Source: Voacanga thouarsii
Taxonomy: Eukaryota; Streptophyta; Magnoliopsida; Gentianales; Apocynaceae
DNA: 64,000 nucleotides
Reading direction: 5' to 3'
NCBI GenBank assembly: GCA_026120185.1
Contig: JANUWF010001481.1
Coordinates: 2,671,001 to 2,735,000 of the forward strand
Shown: in pieces, positions 23,619 through 35,515 of the stretch
How positions within the stretch are numbered: position 1 is the first letter of the stretch
How the letters are laid out: each line of letters starts with the position of its first letter
Position numbers and translations under genes: made by a program
Notes under the pieces: generated by a model
Databases searched by the model: none
What the model saw: the letters and a program-made list of their open reading frames with translations, nothing else
Told to the model about the DNA's origin: nothing

Positions 23619-23747
23619 AACGTAAACATGCAGCCGGATTGTGATTTGAAATCATCTTTATCAGATTGAAAACTGGCATCAGTATACCTGTTTATTTTCA
23701 AATCACCTTCTTCATATACTAAGAACATATCCTTAGTCCTTCGTAAG

Positions 23748-25194
23748 TGTTAGGATTCGTGGACTCCTAAACGCGGAAAACATCCATAAATCCCTCTCGA
23801 GGACCCAAGTAAACGATTAAGAAGATCTAAGCTTTAAGAATTACCTTTGGTTGCTGTAATCGAAATCCTTCGATTCTGGTTGCGCTGTTGTACGTTCAAC
23901 CCGAACAATCACCAAACGCTGCAGTATGCGAACGTCCTCTATCGGATACACACCGCGAACTCACTCGATACCCGGGGAGTGCTAGCACCTAGGGTTTGAG
24001 AGGTTTTTTTTTCCTTTCTGGTAGAGAATGGCACGAATGTTCTCAACCGAAAAATTGGACTATTGAAAAGACGGCTAGGGTTTTCTTAAAAACCCTCGAA
24101 CCTCTTAGAGTCCAACCCTAATAATATCTTATCATATTCTAATTTAAATTCAAATTAAATTAAAACTGATATGATAAGATTCTGCCATTATCTCGGTAAT
24201 TTAACTAATTAATTTACCGAGTCAGATTCTTATAATCTGGATATCATCCAGATTCATCGAACCTGGTCACCAGAAAAATAACCTAACAAGTTCGCTTATT
24301 GTGTGACCCTATAGGTTCATTTAACACTGGCAGTATGCCTAAATCATATTTAAATAGCCCACAAGTTATAAGCGGTTTCTAGCAAAACATTATAACTATC
24401 CAGGTTAAATGAAGATCGGTGATCTCTTTGAACCAAACCATAATTTTATATTTAGTCATTTTGTCACACGATATCCAAATTAAGCATAAGACACAGAACA
24501 TGTCATCCTTATTAAGCTTAATCAATTATTTCTTGATTTCATAGTAGACTGTTCAAACAAATGATATCAATATCTTAGATTGATATATTTGAGCACGGCC
24601 ATGCATTTTTAACAGTCTAACTTATCAAGGGGCCCATGGATATCTCTCCCATAACTGAGAGGGACAAATTCTTTCACAATCAATTATATTTCTCTCCTTG
24701 ATTTATTCTATATCCAACAGAAGTCTAATTTATTATCTGGTTAAAGACAACTTTAGACAATGTCAAAATATAGAATTTATCAAGTAAGAAACTATGATGA
24801 ATTTAGGTCGAAGGACTTTCAATATTATTATGGCTAGAAAGTACTTATGACATATTCCATGAAGTACTCTCACAGTGGGTCATGTCCAATACAATGTTCT
24901 CTAACATTTATTTATGTCTTGACTCGATATCACAAATATCCATGGCCAGTAAAACATAGCCATCAAGTCACAAACATACTAATCTTAATTTATTATTATT
25001 CCAATAATAATAATCGATCAGGGACAGTTTTAGAATAGTCATTGTATTCATTGTAGGGTTTTACTATCAAGTCACGTACTTGATGACCAACAAAACAAAA
25101 CTCACTATTCATGGAAAGGAAAGCCTCATATTATTATATAAAACATAATGACAATTGTATAAGTACAAATTGACTCTAGGGCATATCCCCAATA
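23748..25194 (-). mobile_element. Solo copia LTR of a different family inside Copia-2 pol
   Basis: A 1447-bp insertion with a perfect GTAAG duplication (23743-23747, 25195-25199). On plus it runs TGTTAGGATTCG to CCCCAATA; on minus it starts TATTGGGGATATGCCC, a copia-type LTR start with TG mutated to TA. No PBS, PPT or coding inside, so a solo LTR. It is unlike the Copia-1/2 LTRs and closer to the Copia-E LTR start at 48079. Confidence 0.92.
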
Positions 25195-25967
25195 GTAAGT
25201 ACTTAAGGATATTCTTTACAGCCGCCCAATGACCCTCACCAGGGTCGGATTGGTATTTGCTCATCAAACTGAGAGCACAAGATACATCGGGCCTAGTACA
25301 TATCATAGCATACATGATAGATCCAACTGCCGAAGCATATAGAATCTTACTTATGTGATCCCTTTCAACTTGTGTCTTGGGAGATATCGACTTTGAAAGG
25401 CTTACACCAAGTGACATGGGCAAGAATCCCTTTTTGGATTGATCCATGCTAAACCTCTTTAGCACTTTATCTATGTATGTAGACTGCGAAAGACCAAGCA
25501 ACCTTTTGGATCTATCTCTATAGATCCTTATTCCAAGAATATAGGTTGCTTCTCCAAGGTCTTTCATGGAGAATTGTTTGGACAACCAAATTTTAACCGT
25601 TTGCAAGACAGGTCTATCATTTTCTATTAGCAATATGTCATCTACATAAAGCAGTAAGAAAATGATTGCACTCCCACTAACCTTCTTGTATACACAAGGC
25701 TCATCCATATTTTGAATGAAACTAAACTCTTTGATTGTGTTTATCAAAATGGATATTCCAACTCCTAGAAGCTTGCTTAAGTCCATAAATAGGCCTTTGC
25801 AGCATACACACCTTTGTGCCATCACTGGACGCGAAACCCTCAAGTTGTGTCATATACACTTCCTCAGTCAAATTTCCATTTAGGAAAGCTGTTTTTACAT
25901 CCATTTGCCAAATCTCATAATCATAATGAGCAGTAATGGCTAAGAGTATCCTGATGGATTTCAACAT
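25195..25967 (-). pseudogene. Copia-2 reverse transcriptase
   Basis: Two overlapping frames. 25722-25967 has WQMDVKTAFLNGNLTEEVYM (first catalytic Asp) and IYGLKQASRSWNI. The frame at 25109-25843 has LLYVDDILLIENDRPVL (catalytic Asp pair), FSMKDLGEATYILGIRIY and CTRPDVSCALSLMSKYQ. A frameshift separates them. Residues past HWAAVKNILKYL read into the solo LTR, so coding ends at 25195. Confidence 0.93.
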
Positions 25968-26244
25968 GGCTACTGGCGAGAAGGTTTCATCATAGTCAAT
26001 ACCATGTTATTGACGATAACTCTTCGCTACTAGTCGTGCTTTATAGGTAACTAAGTTACCATCCATGTCCGTTTTCTTCTTGAAAACCCACTTGCACTCA
26101 ATAGGTTTAATTCCTTTGGGTGGATCAACCAAAGTCCATACTTGGTTGTCATACATGGAATCCATCTCTGACTTCATGGCCCCAAGCCATTTGTCAGATT
26201 CTGAACTTTCAGAACATCCTTATAGGTAGTAGGCTCATCTTCAT

Positions 26245-26556
26245 CTATAAGCAATAGTCATTATGGTTATTAATGAGAAATCCATATCTCTCAGGTGCCA
26301 TACGTACCCTACTAGATCTACGAGGTTCTTGTGTATTAGAAGGTTCATCTATTCTCTCAATAGATGTGGGGTTAGACGGTTGATCCTCGTTTGTTTGATC
26401 TTCATGAACTTCACTAAGTTTAATCTTACTCCTACTGTCCCCCTTGAGCATATGCTCCTTCTCTAAGAAGATGGCATGCTTCGAAACAAACAATTTATTT
26501 TCGGAGGGTTGATAGAGGTAATATCCAAAAGATTCTTTTAGATATCCCACAAACAA
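26245..26556 (-). pseudogene. Copia-2 integrase C-terminal region and linker
   Basis: FVGYLKESFGYYLYQPSENK is the copia integrase C-terminal motif, followed by an acidic linker and EPRRSSRVRMAPERYGF before RT. It parallels 13951-14240 of Copia-1. Confidence 0.88.
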
Positions 26557-26625
26557 ACACTTGTCAGACTTGCTATCAAGTTTGTCTGACTGTGGCCTTT
26601 TAACAAATGCAGGACAACCCCATAC

Positions 26626-27096
26626 TCACAAGTGAGATAACTTTGGTCTTTTACCAAAGAACATCTCAAATGGGGTAGTATCAACCGATTTTGTCGGAAC
26701 TCTGTTTAGTATATAAACAAAAGTCTCTAGTGCATACCTCCAAAACAATTTTGGTAGGTTTGCAGAAGCCATCATGGTCCGTACCATGTCTAGAAGGGTT
26801 CGATTCCTTCTCCCAGATACACCATTATGGTAAGATGTATGTAGTGGAGTCCATTGAGATAATATCCCATTATCTCTAAGATAACTCAAAAACTCTTGAC
26901 TCAAATATTCTCCTCCTCGATCAGATCTTAGAGTCTTAATACTTTTGCCAAGTTGATTCTCTATTTCATTCTTGAAGTCTTTGAACCTTTCAAAGGCCTT
27001 AGAATTGTATTTCATTAAATACAAATACCCATATCGTGAGAAATCAACGATAAATGTTATGAAATAGTTATAACCTCCTCTTGCTTGTATTGACAT
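26626..27096 (-). pseudogene. Copia-2 integrase core
   Basis: 156 residues: MSIQARGGYNYFITFIVDFS, LRSDRGGEYLSQEF (catalytic Asp) and SGRRNRTLLDMVRTMMA, where the usual catalytic Glu is Gly (GRRNR against ERRNR in Copia-1). The core is therefore probably inactive even where open. Confidence 0.9.
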
Positions 27097-27141
27097 TGGG
27101 CCACATACATTAGAATGTATGAGTTCTAATAACTCCTTAGC

Positions 27142-28224
27142 CTATTCTCCTTTTCTTGGAAAAGGAGTTTTAGTCATTTTTCCTAGTAAACAAGACTCGC
27201 ATGTGCCATATGATTCATAATCAAATGACCCTAAGTCACCAAGCTTGTGTAACTTAGAAATACGATTTTCGTTTACATGGCCCAAACGATAATGCCATAA
27301 GTAAGAGGCGTTAGAGTTATCTATTTTAGGTTTCTTATTGTTTATATTGAGAATTGGATTGTCCAAGTCTAGAACATATAAATCATTAACCAAAGTTGCT
27401 GAACCATAATGAATATCATTCAATGAAAAAGAACAACATTTATTCTTAAATATTAAATGAATTCCACATAAGTCTAAACACGCAACTGAGATAATGTTTT
27501 TTATTAAAACTGGCACATAATAACATTTTTCCAGTTCCAGAATCAATCCCGAAGGCAGGTTCAGCTCGTATGTCTCCACAGCAAGTGCAGCAACCTTTGC
27601 CCTATTTGCAGTACGTAGGTCCACGTCACCTTTCTCTAGCCTTCTACTGCTCTTTAGTCCCCGCAAGTTATTGCACAAATGAGATCCACATCCGGTATCT
27701 AATACCCATATCTCATTTCTAAAGGCAGTATTTATCTCAATCATAAACATACTTGGAGAAGAAGTGGAAGTGCTTGTAAGCTTCTCCTTCTGCTTCTTGT
27801 CCTTGATGGTCTCCAAGTAGGCTTTGCAGTTGCGCCTCCAGTGGCCCATCTTCCCACAATGATGGCATGGGCCCTTGGTAGCTGTGTCCTTCTTGTTCAC
27901 ACCACCATTGGGCTTTATGCAAGCCTTCTTTTTCTTCTTTTGAACTTTATTCTTAAAAGAGAAAGATTCTACCATTAAAACTGCATTAGAATACCTCTTC
28001 ATGAAGGACTCCGTAGTTTTGAGAAGATTGATCAACTCCGGGATAGTGGACTCAATCTTATTCATCTGATAATTAATCATAAATTGTGAGAAACTATTAG
28101 GCAAAGACTGAAGAATTAAGTCAACACTTAAGTCATGGTCCATTGTAAACCCGAGAGATCCAAGCTTCTCTATCAAGCCCAGCATCTTCAGCCCATGAGT
28201 GGCCACAGAAGAACCCTCTGCCAT
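27142..28224 (-). pseudogene. Copia-2 gag C-terminus, zinc knuckle, protease and integrase zinc domain
   Basis: A 360-residue open frame, the longest in the window. Gag tail (LKMLGLIEKLGSLGFTMDHD), CCHC knuckle CHHCGKMGHWRRNC (about residues 118-131), protease WVLDTGCGSHLCNN (about 172-185), and the integrase HHCC domain ending CESCLLGKMTKTPFPRKGE. It closes at a stop at the place where Copia-1 reads on to the core. Confidence 0.93.
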
Positions 28225-28239
28225 TTTACAACGAAATAG

Positions 28240-28590
28240 TTACTTCGAGATCTCATATCTCTCAGTTCTGGCTTGGGCATCAAATAGCTCTCGAAGATGT
28301 AAAAAGATCGATTGAGCATCCTTATGCTCGTGCTGGTTTTGCAACTCAGGAGTCATAGATGCCAGCATAATACATGATTCTGTATCACTATCCTCCTTGT
28401 GTCCTTTGTGGACAACAAGCTCATTAGTATGAGCATCTTGGACCGGTGGTGGTGGAATAGGAGCATCTAGCACGTAGAACAACTTTTCCGATTTGAGAAC
28501 GATTCTCAAATTTATATACCAGTCGAGATAGTTTGATTTGGTTAACTTGTTAGTTTCCAAAATTCTACGTAAGTTCAAGTTCATTGACAT
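28240..28590 (-). pseudogene. Copia-2 gag N-terminus
   Basis: 116 residues from MSMNLNLRRILETNKLTKSN through LDWYINLRIVLKSEKLFYVL to LFDAQARTERYEISK, typical of copia gag. A stop at 28237-28239 separates it from the rest of gag (28224). Confidence 0.9.
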
Positions 28591-30364
28591 GATGCAAGTG
28601 ACCTAGATGTAAAGATAGAGAGCATTAGTTACTTGTATATGCACATGATATGCAAATAATTAGGACTTTAATTAAACGCATTTTTACTCCATTATTTTAC
28701 TCAAACCAATAGCCACTACTACTAATTCGGGAAAGCCCGTTGGAAGCTTTCCTAGTGGACCGATATCCAAATTCCTCAAGAATAACCTTGGGTTTACCCA
28801 ACAAGCCACCCTTGAGTTCATTGGTAGGTATCCAATACAAATTACATCATATGTAACTACCGGATCATTGGGTGATTAACAGCTTTTAATCTTAAAGCCT
28901 TTTGGGCTACCCCAACTTTTCTTCTAAATTTCATTATGCTTGAGTTTTGCCCAACCGGGATAAAGAATTTAGTTAAACCCAACCCGTTAATCAGGAATTT
29001 AATTCCATAGCTTGAACATGCCCAATGTCAAGTAGGCTTGGATTTGCCCAACAACCTGATCTCGAAAAAGGACTCTCGTTCTTACTATATTAACGGAAGG
29101 AATTAGGTTTAATATTAATTGAGGGATTTGTTCCTTTTAGTGATTTTGTTGAATGACATGCATAATAATCAATAATCACATAATTGATAATCATGGTAAT
29201 AAAGCGATTACGTAGTATGGTTATGAACTTTATCCTAAATTAATTTCTTTGAGCTATAAAAGAAATTAATATAGTTAATCCTATGTGTTCATGCATGATT
29301 TAAGTAGAAGGTCCTACCTTCTCGCCTTGTTTTGGTTGCCATCTCCAGAATAAAATAATTCTACTCCTATCTAACCTATGTAAACTAATTACATAATTTC
29401 CTAAAGAGAGAAAACCTCGAGTTACATTCGAGGGGAGTTAGATGAGAAGAGAATTACACAAGAATTGTAGAGAAGGCAGGAAACGCGGCCCTATTTCATA
29501 AAAACTAAAACTGTAAAATACATGAACAGATATAATTGGTTTTAGTCCATAAACATCTACCATGCCATTGACTATGCTTAAACAAAATAAACATATACTT
29601 TTATTTTTCCAAAATCACTATTTCGGAAAAATAAAACAAATTCTAAAATCACCATTTTAGAGAATACATCAATTTTAGATTTTCAAAATCATTATTTTGA
29701 AGAACAAAATTGATTGTCTCAAAACTAATTTTGAAAAAATGCTTTCGAGTCCCGTGTCTCATCAAATGAGGTTTTTCCCTTTCAAAATTCTGTTCCGAAT
29801 TTTTTTTTGTTTAAAATAGCTGAAAGTCGCAAACAGAGCAGAACCGACGCCGGCTCTATTCTGGTTTCCAAAAAATTTTTCCTTCCAAAAATAATTTTCG
29901 GACATCATGAACAGAATGGAACTGGCACTGGCTTGGAGGCCGGAGTCGGCGCCGCCTGTGTTCTGCAACAATGGCGGTGATTTTCAAAAAATTCCAGAAA
30001 TAATTTTTGTCGCTTTCTTCTTCTGCAAATTTTCAGTGAGAACAATTCTCAGCTGTATTTTCTATTTTAAAGCTATAAACAACAACCAATTTGTTAATTT
30101 AAACAAAATCAAAACGGAAAATTAAGATGAAACGGAGGGCAACATCCATGTTGCAAGAAAACGTTTTTCTGCAGAAAATTTTCAGCACCAAAGAAAGCAT
30201 CTTTTCGAAATACTCTATGACTATAACACAATCATATTGTGCTATGGACCCAACTCATAAAGATCGAAATGATTTCAACTCGAGTGAAAACGATTTTCAA
30301 GCAAACAAAGATAAACACGAAAACAGTTTTTCATGCCAAAATAATGTCCGTAGACCACACATAG
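28591..30364 (-). other. Copia-2 leader with GC-rich modules
   Basis: Non-coding leader homologous to 16276-18061. Two GC-rich patches (about 29834-29860 and 29915-29965) have GACGCCGGCTC and GAGTCGGCGCCGCC words. The two copies differ in module details from Copia-1. No gene seen. Confidence 0.7.
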
Positions 30365-30365
30365 T

Positions 30366-30379
30366 ATGGCCTGATACCA
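30366..30379 (-). other. Primer binding site of Copia-2
   Basis: On minus, TGGTATCAGGCCAT, one base from the LTR; an initiator-Met PBS with one base lost relative to TGGTATCAGAGCC in Copia-1. Confidence 0.8.
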
Positions 30380-30380
30380 C

Positions 30381-32099
30381 TGTTGGGTGTCTCAGGCTCG
30401 TATCCTATACGACGTAGCGAAAAATAGAAGGAGATACCATCTCAGGACCCATCTATGTGTGAAAAACAAGACATAATGAGGGTAAAGGTAATAGCTTTTA
30501 CCTTTGTGTGATCGTCTGAAGAACAAAAATTTCTTCTTCAAGTTGAGGCACGATCCAGCAATCCTCGTGATCAACCTCCACGTGAGTTGAACGTCTACCC
30601 ACTATAATCACAGTGTGTGATTATCTCTAATAGTAATCCACACAGAGGAATACTCAAGCACCAAAATTTCTGTGCTAGCAAAAATTAATGGCGGCTAGGG
30701 TTCAAGATCAAAATCGAGAGAGAGAAGAAGAAGAAAGAGATTGTGTGTCTTGGCTAAGGATTTCGTGTGTGTTCACTTATCCCTTTTGGGTTTCGTGCAT
30801 ATCATATATGTCACACGAAATTTGCCTCCCAAATCTGAGAATTCTAATCTTATTAGAATTCCCTAATTGTAATTGGAAACATCAAGTTCTCACAATTGCA
30901 ACTTGTACCACAAATTATAACTAATTATAATTTGTCCACAACAACTTTTCATTCTCTCAATCAACCCCACAATGTTATCAAATAACATCTTGAGTATATA
31001 ATCCTCTATTGTGTGTGACCTATTAGGTTTCCCAGTCAATTGGTAGAGAACATGAATTAATCCAAATGTCTTTGAGATTAATAATCCATAACTAATTAGA
31101 ATTAATCCTATTAATTCCAATCATGATTGGTTTATCAATTCATCAATTAATAAACCCATATTCTCAGATCATGAGCGGTATCTAGCAACACATCATGACC
31201 ATCCAAGAGTCCAGGAAGTCAAGTGGCTTGACATGAACCCTTCAATAACAAACTTCAGTGCAATTAAATCCTTTCACCATACAATATCTCATTCGGTTTG
31301 GAGTACGGAATTAGTGCCAACTCCCTCCAGAATTAATTCTGGCCCGAATACAATAGTACTTGTACCAGGAACCCACTACTCTAGATGTGTATCAATTGGA
31401 ACTGTTTCCAATACACAATTGCCTTGGCCAAGGACTTTAGAGTAGTAATTCCTACAAGGGGCCGTGAGATATTAGCCCCTACTATTAGGAGTGGTGAATC
31501 CTTTATTGATCCTCTCAACTACTTTCATTTTCCTTACCATGTACCCAATATTCATCCCATAGGTGTCCCTCGATCGAGCTCCAGAGATTGGAATCAAAGA
31601 ACAAGGCCCAACAAACAAAGTACATTGGAGATTTCAAATCTAAGGATACTTGCACGTTTGCTATATTGAGATTATATCACTGGCACTAAATAGTTATCCA
31701 TGTGATTATCTCAAAGCTAGGTCATCCAATGAACTTGTTCCATTAACAAGCATCCATGTGTTAACTTTGAGTATCTCAATACTCACGGTTATGAGAACCA
31801 CCGCTTGATCAAATCAGGAAGTCTAACACATGCTAGTCTTAACGTATTAATGATGTCCTGTGTCATTAGTACTATGACTAGGGACTATTTAAGTACTAAT
31901 ACCATCCAGTGTAGTAGGAATCTCATATTATGATCTCTATCATAATCTCATTAGCACAGTGTTGTACTAGGGACTTTATCGAACGGTTATATTACTTAAA
32001 GTAAACAAAAGAAACTGTAAGATAAATAATGCATTTTATTAAAATAAAATGTGTCATATACAATATACAAGTGATTGCCTCTTGGGCACAACACTAACA
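30381..32099 (-). repeat. 5' LTR of Copia-2
   Basis: 1719 bp, TGTTGGGTGTCTCAGGC to CACAACACTAACA on plus, followed by the TTTGA duplication. It pairs with 21480-23198. Confidence 0.95.
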
Positions 32100-32104
32100 T
32101 TTGA

Positions 32105-32434
32105 GGATCTCAATACTCACAGATATGAGAACCACTGCCTGATCAAATCATGAAATCTAACACATGCTTGTCTTAGCGCATTAATGATGTCCTATCTCAT
32201 TAATACTACGAGTAGGGACTATTTAAGCAGTAACAATATATAGTGTTGTAGGAATCTCATATCTTGAGTTTTATCATGATTTTTTTAACACAGTGTTGTA
32301 CTAGGGACTTTATCTAATAGTTATATTACATAATAGTAAACAAAAGAAACTGTAAGATAAATAATGCCCTTTATTAAAATAAAATATGTCATATACAACG
32401 TACAAGTGATTGCCTTTAGGGTATAACACTAACA
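32105..32434 (-). repeat. 5' LTR of Copia-1, third piece
   Basis: Resumes the Copia-1 LTR after the Copia-2 duplication, matching 12005-12335 of the left LTR, and ends ATAACACTAACA. ATAAA follows as an imperfect target duplication. Confidence 0.9.
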
Positions 32435-32439
32435 ATAAA

Positions 32440-32836
32440 TTCCCAAAGTCATTGAAAAAAAAAAAAAAGAAGACAAAGAATGAAGTGTTTTCCTTGTTTC
32501 ACTAACTCGAGTTTTGTAAATTTGAGTTTATAATGTTTGAATTGGTTAAATGACTTGACTTGTATGATTTATATTATCTATATTTTTGCTTGAGGAGTAG
32601 AATAATATTCTTATACTAGATATAAGCCTGTTTAACTTAATTTTGATAGCATTGGGAATATTTGAGTTAATGCATGAGTTTGTAAAGGCTTTTAATGGGT
32701 TGAATGAATGACAAGTTTTTATCTAAGGTTGGAAAAAATTATGGCTTTATTATTGATGAATATGAAAAGAAATTAATTATTTTGAGTGCTTTGTTTATTA
32801 CTTGAGGATAAGTAAAGATTCAAGTGTGGGGGTATG
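32440..32836 (+). other. Gypsy-A 3' internal region and polypurine tract
   Basis: Non-coding DNA ending in a TTGAGGATAAGTAAAGATTC stretch and the tract AAGTGTGGGGGTATG (32822-32836), immediately before LTR start TGATAGG. Gypsy-D has the same arrangement (TTGAGGACAAGCAAAGAGCT, then AAGTGTAGGGGAATA). This motif is typical of Athila/Tat-type elements. Confidence 0.85.
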
Positions 32837-34677
32837 TGATAGGAGTTAAAATCATCGTTATTTGCCTAGCTATTTGAGGCTAAACCGAGACACTTTTAAT
32901 ACAATAACTAGTCATATTCCTTTCTATTTGATATTTTTCTTACAAACATGCTTTTATATAATTTTATGCAAAAATAGGTGAAATTCAAAGTTAATTGTGT
33001 AATTTTCCGGTATAGACCCAACACCAGGCGAAGAAAGTGGACCTGGCACCTGTCTTATACTAGAAGGATAGGGGAAAGTAGAGAAAATAGAGGAAATAGA
33101 AGAACACAAGTGCAATTGAAATTGGAGAGGAAAAGGAGAAAAATGGCTAAAGGAATCTATGGCTCGCACGGGTTCACCAAAGGAAACAAACACAAAACGG
33201 AAAAAGAAGGAAAAATGAACAATTTCGGTGGGTCCTGGACAAAGAAACAAAGTTAAAAAAAATAGAAAGAAAAAGGACAAAAGGAAAAAATTGGATGTCA
33301 GGTGGCTGGCTTGTTTGCAGCTCAATTGAGCCGATGTAAGGAAAACGGCTCAATTGAGCCGATTGCAACAAGGAAAGCTTCCGTGTACCGTGTGGCTTGA
33401 ATAGAAGGAAGCGGCTCGGCTGAGCCGATTGCAAGATCAATTGAAGCAATTCTGTGTGGCTCAATTTCAATTTAATTTCAACATCAATTAATGTCTTCAG
33501 TGCATACGACAAGAAGAAAATCAAAATCCAATTGTGTCCAATTCTTACAAATTGAAGGTGGTGGACTTCTTCCTTTATTTTTATTTTTATTTAGAAAATT
33601 ACAACTCTTTTTTGGTCTTGGATTTTTAGGTAATTACTTTTTCTTTACTTAGGATTCTGTTAGGAACTTCGTAAGCCTATAAATAAAGGCCAATTACCTT
33701 CAAAAAATGTGTGTGCACAATGTAGAGATTTAGATATAATTTTTAGAGTGCATCACCAATATTTTTTCGAGAGAAATAATTCAAGGAGTTTTGTTCAAAG
33801 GGAGTCTTCAAGGAAGAAGAAAGAGGCTTGTTTATAAGTGCGTTCTTTTCTTTTTGTTTTCTTTTTCTTTAGCAATAATGTATTCAATATTTTTATTATA
33901 ATTTAGCATTATTTTGGGATTCATGATTTTGGATTAATTTAGTTATTTGATCAATTCTTTTCATCTTTGGTATTTGATTACTTGATTTCATTGGTTATTG
34001 ATGCAAATTTTTCTAATTGACTTGGGACGTTAATGTTAGGAGTTTCATTACATTGATTTCATATTTGTCTAATCTTAATGAACTTGAGTGACGAAGTTAA
34101 GATTATCGGACTATCTGATCAAAGATTAGTTGATTTTACCTCGAATAAAGTGTTATTAGCTAATTTCATATTTATAAGGAATTGAGCCTAATGTATGTTT
34201 TAGTTAGGATTTACTTGATTAGCAAATCTATTAATGTAATCAAAATATAGGATTCCACGGATTGGGACATGAAGTGGGATTTATCTAAGTAGAATCATGA
34301 CTTGTGAGATGATTCAGTTTTACTTTATATTCCTTCATGATGCCAAGATGATAATTAGTTGAGAGAATTGCTTATTGGTTCATTGTTATGTTTTCTAGGA
34401 TACTTGTCTAAATTACATAAACCGACATTCTTAAGTTGTGTATGTTTCTTTTGTTTTTTATTCTTTTTTTACTTTATTTGGGTCAGTTAAACTACGAAAT
34501 AAAAGTGATTAGTGTGTATTTGTTCTTTTGAGGATCGATACTCATTAATTCCATATACTATACTTGCGATGAGTATACTTACTCACATGTATTTTTTGGG
34601 ATTAATGTTTTAATTAAAACTTGATTAAGGGATAGATTTAAAATTGATGATTTTATTTACCCAAAATTTACTCATCA
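32837..34677 (+). repeat. 3' LTR of Gypsy-A
   Basis: 1841 bp, TGATAGG to ACTCATCA, homologous to 1-3383 without the solo insert. It carries CGGCTCAATTGAGCCG at 33346-33361 and CGGCTCGGCTGAGCCG at 33412-33427, both perfect or near-perfect palindromes in U3. Flanking CTAAT (34678-34682) would be its target duplication if found left of the window. Confidence 0.92.
33678..33686 (+). promoter_or_regulatory. TATA box of Gypsy-A 3' LTR
   Basis: TATAAATAA in the same context as 538-545; here the following R-U5 sequence is uninterrupted, so this copy keeps its start-site region. Confidence 0.6.
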
Positions 34678-34734
34678 CTAATTCTTCTGTCTAAATTAGT
34701 GCTATCATCATAATTGTTTGATCAATGTTAGGTT

Positions 34735-35453
34735 CTTTATCAACTGCTTTTAAGGCCATTCCCTGTTTGCCTTTCTCATCATCATCATATTCTTCAAACC
34801 TTTTAAGTTCATTTCATGGGTCAATAAAGAACCAATTAGCTCTTCAGTGGGTAACTTGTTCAAATTTTTTGATTCCTTTATAGCTAAGGTTTTTTGTTGC
34901 TAACTCTTTAGCAGAGCATCAAGCAGTTTTCTATTTTGTTCTCCAAGAGAATAGTTTTCTCAGATGCTTTTACACCACTCATAATATTTGTGAATCGAGT
35001 GAACATATCGGTTATGTTCTCACTCGGCTTCATAAATAACAGTTCATAGTCTCGGACAAAAAGTCCTAACTTCGATTCTTTTACTTGATTGGTCCCTTCA
35101 CGGGTGACCTTAAGTAGTCTCCACATTATGTGAGCTGAATCATAGGCACTAACTCGGTTATACTCATTTGCATCAAGAGCACAACATATTGTATTCATTG
35201 CCTGGAAATTCAGAGTCATTTTTGAAATGTCCTTGTTATTATATTCATCAGTTTGTTTAGGCACTTTTTTGCCATCAATGAACTTTGACAGAACAAATGG
35301 TACATTTTAAATCAAATTTCACAACTCAAAATTGATTGAGCAGACATAAATCTTTATTTTATTTTTCCAGAATGTATAGTTACTTCCATTGAACAAGGAA
35401 GGTTTGTTTGTTGAAGACCCTTGAACATAAGACAGAACAGATTTGTTTACCAT
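34735..35453 (-). pseudogene. Copia-C gag, decayed
   Basis: Reading from an ATG at 35451-35453: SLFNGSNYTFWKNKIKIYV, then the open piece 34908-35264 with SKMTLNFQAMNTICCALDAN, TREGTNQVKESKLGLFVRDY and MFTRFTNIMSGVKASEKT, a UBN2-type copia gag. Two stops lie between the start and 35264 and more after 34908. Different family from Copia-1/2. It is truncated at 34678 by Gypsy-A; the rest of the element would lie left of the window. Confidence 0.88.
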
Positions 35454-35498
35454 AAGGATCTTTTCTACATAGTTGTTAGACCGAAAATAGTATAGATC

Positions 35499-35514
35499 AA
35501 CGCTCTGATTCTAA
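35499..35514 (-). other. Decayed primer binding site of Copia-C
   Basis: On minus, TTAGAATCAGAGCGTT next to the LTR end resembles TTGGTATCAGAGC with two changes. Gag starts about 50 bp further along. Confidence 0.55.
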
Positions 35515-35515
35515 T

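Larger units (their letters stand above)
23215..28590 (-). pseudogene. Copia-2 gag-pol polyprotein, interrupted
   Basis: Starts at the ATG ending at 28590 (MSMNLNLRRILETNKLTKS) and runs leftward through gag, knuckle, protease, integrase, RT and RNase H. It keeps longer open stretches than Copia-1, but stops and frameshifts occur at about 28235, 27140, 26600, 26240 and 25850. The solo LTR at 23748-25194 cuts it between RT and RNase H. It cannot encode a full polyprotein. Confidence 0.9.
21480..32099 (-). mobile_element. Copia-2: complete Ty1/copia element (minus strand)
   Basis: Two LTRs of exactly 1719 bp (21480-23198 and 30381-32099) with TGTT...AACA ends and a perfect TTTGA duplication (21475-21479, 32100-32104). 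PPT, gag-pol and PBS lie in minus order. Without the solo LTR inserted at 23748 it is about 9.2 kb. The host site is the Copia-1 5' LTR, so Copia-2 is younger than Copia-1 though of the same family. Confidence 0.95.
10594..32434 (-). mobile_element. Copia-1: Ty1/copia element (minus strand) split by nested insertions
   Basis: The 3' LTR is on the left (10594-12335). The 5' LTR on the right is in three pieces (18078-18514, 20506-21479, 32105-32434), together 1741 bp against 1742 bp for the left LTR. Without inserts the element is about 9.2 kb. Flanks ATTAA (10589-10593) and ATAAA (32435-32439) form an imperfect duplication, 4 of 5. PPT, gag-pol and an initiator-Met PBS lie in the expected minus-strand order. 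It is the same family as Copia-2 but older by decay: its right LTR starts TATTGGG instead of TGTTGGG. Confidence 0.9.
1..34677 (+). mobile_element. Gypsy-A: Athila-like, non-autonomous Ty3/gypsy element with nested insertions
   Basis: Outer element of the nest. Its 5' LTR begins before the window and ends at 3383, followed by a tRNA-Asp-type primer site (3390-3409). Its polypurine tract (32823-32836) abuts the 3' LTR at 32837-34677. Both LTRs share the segment starting near base 1 and 33195, including the TATAAATA box and the ATCA end. Once the nested insertions are removed the interior is only about 2.8 kb (3384-5109, 9950-10593, 32440-32836) and contains no gag or pol, so it resembles a LARD-type derivative moved by proteins of a full element such as Gypsy-D. 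Its own target duplication cannot be tested because the left end is outside the window. Confidence 0.85.

Noticed and set aside
31233..31669. Repeated frames reading ITNFSTINSFHHTISHSVWS-like and GREIFAPTIRSGESF-like peptides (also near 1105, 11462, 21016, 22484, 48638)
   Set aside because: They are conserved only because the copia LTR is conserved. Copies have different frames and lengths, and LTRs are non-coding.
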